NCBI GenBank assembly: GCA_037577475.1
Contig: CM075206.1
Span: forward strand, 9,085,459 to 9,149,458
Reading direction: 5' to 3'
DNA from: Chaunax sp. Z400
Taxonomy: Eukaryota > Chordata > Actinopteri > Lophiiformes > Chaunacidae
Length of the DNA: 64,000 nt
Shown: positions 59,897 through 64,000 of the stretch, one piece after another
Layout of the letters: each line of letters starts with the position of its first letter
How positions within the stretch are numbered: the stretch's first letter is position 1
Notes under the pieces: generated by a model
What the model was told of the DNA's origin: nothing
Seen by the model: only the letters and a program-made list of their open reading frames with translations
The model's database searches: none
Made by a program: the position numbers and the translations under genes

Positions 59897-60600
59897 TCGG
59901 CTAGCGCCATCTTCCACCAAACAGCCGCGCTGACAGGACTCGGCTGGTTACCCTCGTGAGAGCAGGCAGGCGATTCTGCTGAGCTCGCGACGGAAAGTCC
60001 AACAGCTCAAGAACACGAGAGCACTCACGTTCGCTGCTAGGTGCTTCCGTTTTCGCTTAATCACGGTCGAACAAGATGATCACCTCACTTTGGTGTTTGA
60101 GTCTCGCACTTTCGGACACTCTCAGTCTTCTAAAATGGGATTAGCTTTAAAGCAAATCAAGAAAACCCAACATCTGTGATAAAGTACAGACCAATCTCAT
60201 CAAAACATTTTAGGTCAGCTCGCTCAAGTTTAGCGCATGCGTATTACCACAAAAGCTCGATAATATAACTATATTTCCACCAGCGCAAAAGTACATAATC
60301 GTTCTACCTGTCCCTGTAAATTGTATTTTACTCGCTTCGTTCATATATTCCTCCTTTCTTGTCAGTTAGAGGACTGAGCTAAATAGTTTTTAAAAAAAAT
60401 AACAAAACAACATGTTATTGGTCAGAGCGGATCTAGAACCAGTTATCTAACCGTAATGAGTTATATGTTTCCACACTAGTAGCTGAACATACTGACTCTG
60501 GATCTGCTTACCACCTCTATTCCTTCGGCGTCACATCATTAGGTTCAGGCAATTTTGCGGCCTGCCTCAATTGTATGTCACAAGGCGGAGTTTGGGGGCT
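59897..60600. promoter_or_regulatory. Divergent usp12-rpl21 promoter region
   Basis: About 0.7 kb between the usp12 start codon and the rpl21 leader. GCGCCATCTT at 59904-59913 is a YY1-type element (AAGATGGCGC on the usp12 strand) just ahead of its ATG. CpG is enriched at about 59930-60070. TTATTGGTCAG near 60416-60426 is an inverted CCAAT box. Confidence 0.5.
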
Positions 60601-60605
60601 TACAG

Positions 60606-60646
60606 TCTCTCTTTCCGCCGTACCCGCCATCTTGTATAGACCGGGG
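60606..60646 (+). promoter_or_regulatory. rpl21: rpl21 5' TOP leader, non-coding exon 1
   Basis: The pyrimidine run TCTCTCTTTCCGCC at 60606-60619 is a typical 5' terminal oligopyrimidine start of ribosomal-protein mRNAs. CCGCCATCTTG at about 60625-60635 is a YY1 consensus. Exon 1 ends GACCGGGG|GTAAGA at 60646 and joins the acceptor before 61409. The exact start base is inferred. Confidence 0.7.
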
Positions 60647-61408
60647 GTAAGATCATCCTCATGTTAAATCTTATTTTCTACTTTATATTCGCGTCATGCG
60701 TAACAATTACATTCATTAAGCCTCCACAGATATAACCTTCCATGTATCTGGGTTTATATAACTTTGAATAAGGCTCCATAGACCTATATTTTCCGTTGAT
60801 TGTGAGGAGGACTAGCAGCGTGGCTTTCCATGTGGGCCTGATAGGCAGTGAAACGTTTAGTAAAACTACTTTTCTGAGAACACGGTTTCCCTGCTGTTAT
60901 ACAGCTTTACACGGCATTTGCGGAGGACATTTTTAAACCAGAGTAAAGCTATAGATACGGCGCTGCTAAACCTAGTCCTGCGTTGATATGTATATATAGC
61001 TTTTAACATGACCACATTTCCTCACGCTCAGTAGGTGAAAGTAGGAGTATATTGTTTAATTACAATATAGCATTTCATTCATAAAACACTCGCACCTTTA
61101 TTTTATATGCATACGTTAGGGAGATACGTGATTTAAAAAATGTAATACGCAACAGGCTTTCATTTAGCTTTGGTGGCAGCTTGGTCTGCTGGTGTTCGAG
61201 TTATCACTGCAGTCATGTCTATATGTCCATATCCTGGTGTCTGACAGTTCCTCTGAGATCTCATTATCATGCTGTATTGAGATCAAAATGAAACAATAAA
61301 CATAAACATGACTTATTGCAATGATTTGTTAAAACACGTGAAATATGTTTACATTATAAGAAAATTGTCAGATTCTGTCATGTCTAATTGACGTGTATTT
61401 TCTCTCAG
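60647..61408 (+). other. rpl21: rpl21 intron 1
   Basis: 0.76 kb. No snoRNA or repeat could be supported. Confidence 0.65.
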
Positions 61409-61420
61409 TAATCAGGCATC

Positions 61421-63841
61421 ATGACGAACACCAGAGGCAAGAGGAGGGGGACCAGGTACATGTTCAGCAGGCAATTCCGCAAGCATGGTGAGCACAAATT
61501 TAATGCGTGTCAGACATTTAAAGCACACTTCCTTGTTGTTAATGTTGTGGATGGCATGTGTTTTCATACAATATAGAATCATTGTCAGAGTTGTGACAAA
61601 TGACGAGAATTAATTGACTGTATTTACTTCACAGGCCCAATTCCCTTGTCTACATACATGCGCATCTACAAGAAGGGTGACATCGTTGATATCAAGGTAA
61701 GATGCAACACATGTTGTTGACAAGTATCCTTGTTAACTTGTACCATTGTTTGGGTGGTCAGTAAGTTAAAAAACTGCAAATTCACTCCATTATCTGAAGT
61801 GGATTGAGGCACCAATTGGAAAACATGCATTGGTGGAATAACATGATGGAGTTCATTAAATAAAGCTGCAATCAATCAGTATTTCACCTTTCAAAATATT
61901 AAAATGTGACATTGCACCAATGTGACCACACCGGCAGCTTCACCCAAACGTACAATGAAACTTTGTGGACAACTGTGTGTTTGAAAGCAATAATTATCCA
62001 TCTGTATTGTAGTTGAAGTAGAGGTGCTGAGTTATTTAAGAGTTGAAACATTTGAGGAAATGAAACACTTAATGTTTGCAGGTGACAGAAATAACGGTTA
62101 AAAAAGGTGACTCGGTTGTTGCTGCATCAACAGTTTATTGCATGTGATGTGTTCTCAGGGCACAGGTACCATTCAGAAAGGAATGCCTCACAAGTGCTAC
62201 CATGGCAAGACAGGACGTATTTACAATGTAACCCAACATGCTGTTGGCATCATTGTCAACAAGCAGGTTAAGTAAGTAGAAGGTTGATTTATTTTTGAAA
62301 TGTCTAATGTTTTTTCTCTGTCCTCAAGCAACAACATTTAACATTTAAATATGTTCTATTCTTGTATTACACATGGGAGGCTTAAAGAGAACCACAAAAA
62401 AGTTCTTTCTAGTGCATTTTCTCAACAATCCTTCTGATCATCATTGTTATCTAGTTCTTTTTTGTTTTTGTTCCTTGTGTCACTCTTTTGGTGTAGACTT
62501 GCTCAAAAGCACTTCATCTTGGAAGAGGGATGTGACCCCATCTTCACTTTGCCACCAGGGCTGTTTATGTCCTGAGTGGTCATTCGTGTGGGGAAAAGTA
62601 TATTATCCTTGAGCACCCCCAGTTTAACTCCTGTTTGACCTGAGGTTGTTCTGAGGAGCACAGATACCCATTGTCCACGGGTCCTTGAAATCACTGAAAG
62701 TTTGTGGATATCGGAATAAATTAAGATCTTAAAAACAGACATAAATTTACATGGGTCATTGAAAGTGCTTGAAATCATACATTTAGTACACAATTTTTTA
62801 GATTTATTTTTTACTTCAGTTTAGTCATGCGGTTTTAAATGGACCATATTCTGCTGTCTGCATGCACTTTGACAGACTGATCTGTCTGCAATGCAGCATA
62901 GTTGAGAAGTTCTCACTCATTCAAGCCTTTCAAGCCTCTTTTAATCCCCCTGACATAAAATAACGGGGGAATATAGTCATTTTGTCTTATTTATTTGGTC
63001 TGGATCTTATCTGGCAAACTAGTAGTAAGATCATCTCTATTAGCATAAATCCAAAAACACAATATACAGTTCTCTAGGCTCACCACAGGAATGGTGATTT
63101 GTTGTACAATTTCTTGCGGGGGTCAGGGGGATATCTCATCTTCAGATGACTCTTGTTAATTGCTACCAGTGAGTTTCTGTAAAGCCTGATACAGTAGTTC
63201 TTATTATCCCCTGAATTTGAGGGATTTGAGCCTGGAAAGTCATTGAATGTGATGTTTAGGAATGTGTGGGAACCCCGTTGTTTTGGCTTGCGTTGGATGT
63301 GAACTTGTGCTTTCGGCTCACACAGGGGCAGAATCTTGGCCAAGAGGATTAACGTGCGCATTGAGCACGTGAAGCACTCAAAGAGCAGGGACAGTTTCCT
63401 TCAGCGCGTCAAAGAGAACGAGGCTAAGAAGATGGATGCCAAGAAGAACGGCACTTGGGTGGAACTGAAGCGACAGGTATGAAATGGTTCAAAATGATCT
63501 TTTTAAAATAAAGAAGAAATGGAAAACTTCAAAATGTCCAGGTGGAAATGTTCTTTTGGGAAAGAAATTATTTAGTTTAATGCTAGGATTTGTCGGGAGC
63601 TTTTAAATGGGGGAAAAGAGTCTTAATAGTGTGTTTAAAGGTGTGAATGGATTCGGTTTTAATAGTCCAGATATTTTACAACAAACAAAGCTTTAACTAT
63701 TTGCAATCTTTTCAGTTTCCCTCTTTTTTGACCGCTTTCTTGTCTCTACAGCCTGCAGCTCCTCGTGACGCCCACTTTGTCAGCACCAAGAAAAATGAGC
63801 CACAGCTGCTGGAGCCCATCCCCTACGAGTTCATGGCATAA
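61421..63841 (+). CDS. rpl21: Large-subunit ribosomal protein eL21
   Basis: Component of the 60S subunit. Five coding exons: 61421-61487, 61635-61696, 62159-62271, 63326-63476 and 63752-63841, preceded by a non-coding TOP exon. Total 160 aa, identical in length to human. The start is the first ATG after the acceptor: MTNTRGKRRGTRYMFSRQFR, then STYMRIYKKGDIVDIK, GTIQKGMPHKCYHGKTGRIY, HAVGIIVNKQVKGRILAKR, RIEHVKHSKSRDSFL and the conserved end LLEPIPYEFMA. No break, and splice phases all join, so this is the active intron-bearing gene, not a processed copy. Confidence 0.98.
62272..63325 (+). other. rpl21: rpl21 intron 4
   Basis: 1.05 kb. Mammalian RPL21 introns host SNORD102 and SNORA27 (from memory). 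I looked for C/D and H/ACA boxes here and in the other introns and found no convincing pair; weak C- and D-like motifs exist near 63093 and 63186. Confidence 0.5.
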
Positions 63842-63850
63842 AGAGCTCAA

Positions 63851-63856
63851 AATAAA
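63851..63856 (+). terminator. rpl21: rpl21 polyadenylation signal
   Basis: AATAAA ten bases after the stop codon, the very short 3' UTR usual for ribosomal-protein genes. Confidence 0.9.
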
Positions 63857-64000
63857 GATATTTGTACACACGCTGCTTGTCATGTTATTAGTTCAAACAG
63901 TTGAAATTTGTTGAAGTGTGGTGATGTGCTGTCATTCTGTGATGATTCTCCTCCTTTGATTACTCAAAATGAAATAAATCACCTTTCATTTCACCGGCGA

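Noticed and set aside
63093..63190. C/D-box snoRNA candidate in rpl21 intron 4
   Set aside because: Box C is a poor match, no terminal stem and no C'/D' pair; not supported.

Overview
The window is vertebrate nuclear DNA, most likely from a teleost fish (a percomorph-type genome is my inference). It is intron-rich, has GT-AG splice sites and short AT-rich introns, carries many microsatellites, and contains fish-type non-LTR and MITE debris. Seven protein-coding genes can be read. Six are complete or nearly so, and the seventh is cut by the left edge. Every splice junction was read directly and checked by phase arithmetic and by protein continuity with the human orthologues as I know them.

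Layout, left to right: atp8a2 (minus; exons 1-13 only, lipid flippase); rnf6 (minus; RING-H2 E3 ligase); cdk8 (plus; Mediator kinase); wasf3 (plus; WAVE-complex actin regulator); gpr12 (minus; orphan Gs-type GPCR); usp12 (minus; deubiquitinase); rpl21 (plus; ribosomal protein eL21). This is the human chromosome 13q12 block ATP8A2-SHISA2-RNF6-CDK8-WASF3-GPR12-USP12-RPL21 in the same order. Two things differ: atp8a2 is flipped relative to the others, and shisa2 is missing between atp8a2 and rnf6. That pattern suggests one local inversion. rnf6/cdk8 and usp12/rpl21 are divergent pairs; wasf3 and gpr12 are convergent. The genes share no pathway: the grouping is old synteny, not an operon.

Non-coding content: intron 1 of atp8a2 (about 7.2 kb) and the wasf3 leader intron (about 5 kb) are the largest gene-free stretches. 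Between genes and in introns there are remnants of at least three non-LTR retrotransposons (near 3.8, 17.0 and 56.9 kb), an RTE-tail/SINE-like fragment (41.7 kb), a short TA-flanked foldback element (1.3 kb), a larger MITE abutting a cdk8 splice acceptor (31.1-32.0 kb), and at least five diverged copies of one dispersed element family. A 90-bp GT microsatellite lies in wasf3.

I found no CRISPR, phage, virus, tRNA or rRNA gene and no obviously novel biochemical system. The points most worth checking are the inversion, the stacked upstream reading frames and probable second promoter of atp8a2, a strong hairpin just upstream of the cdk8 start codon, the transposon next to cdk8 exon 11, a convergent pair of perfect CTCF-type motifs, and an orphan CpG-rich block with a MEF2 site beside gpr12.
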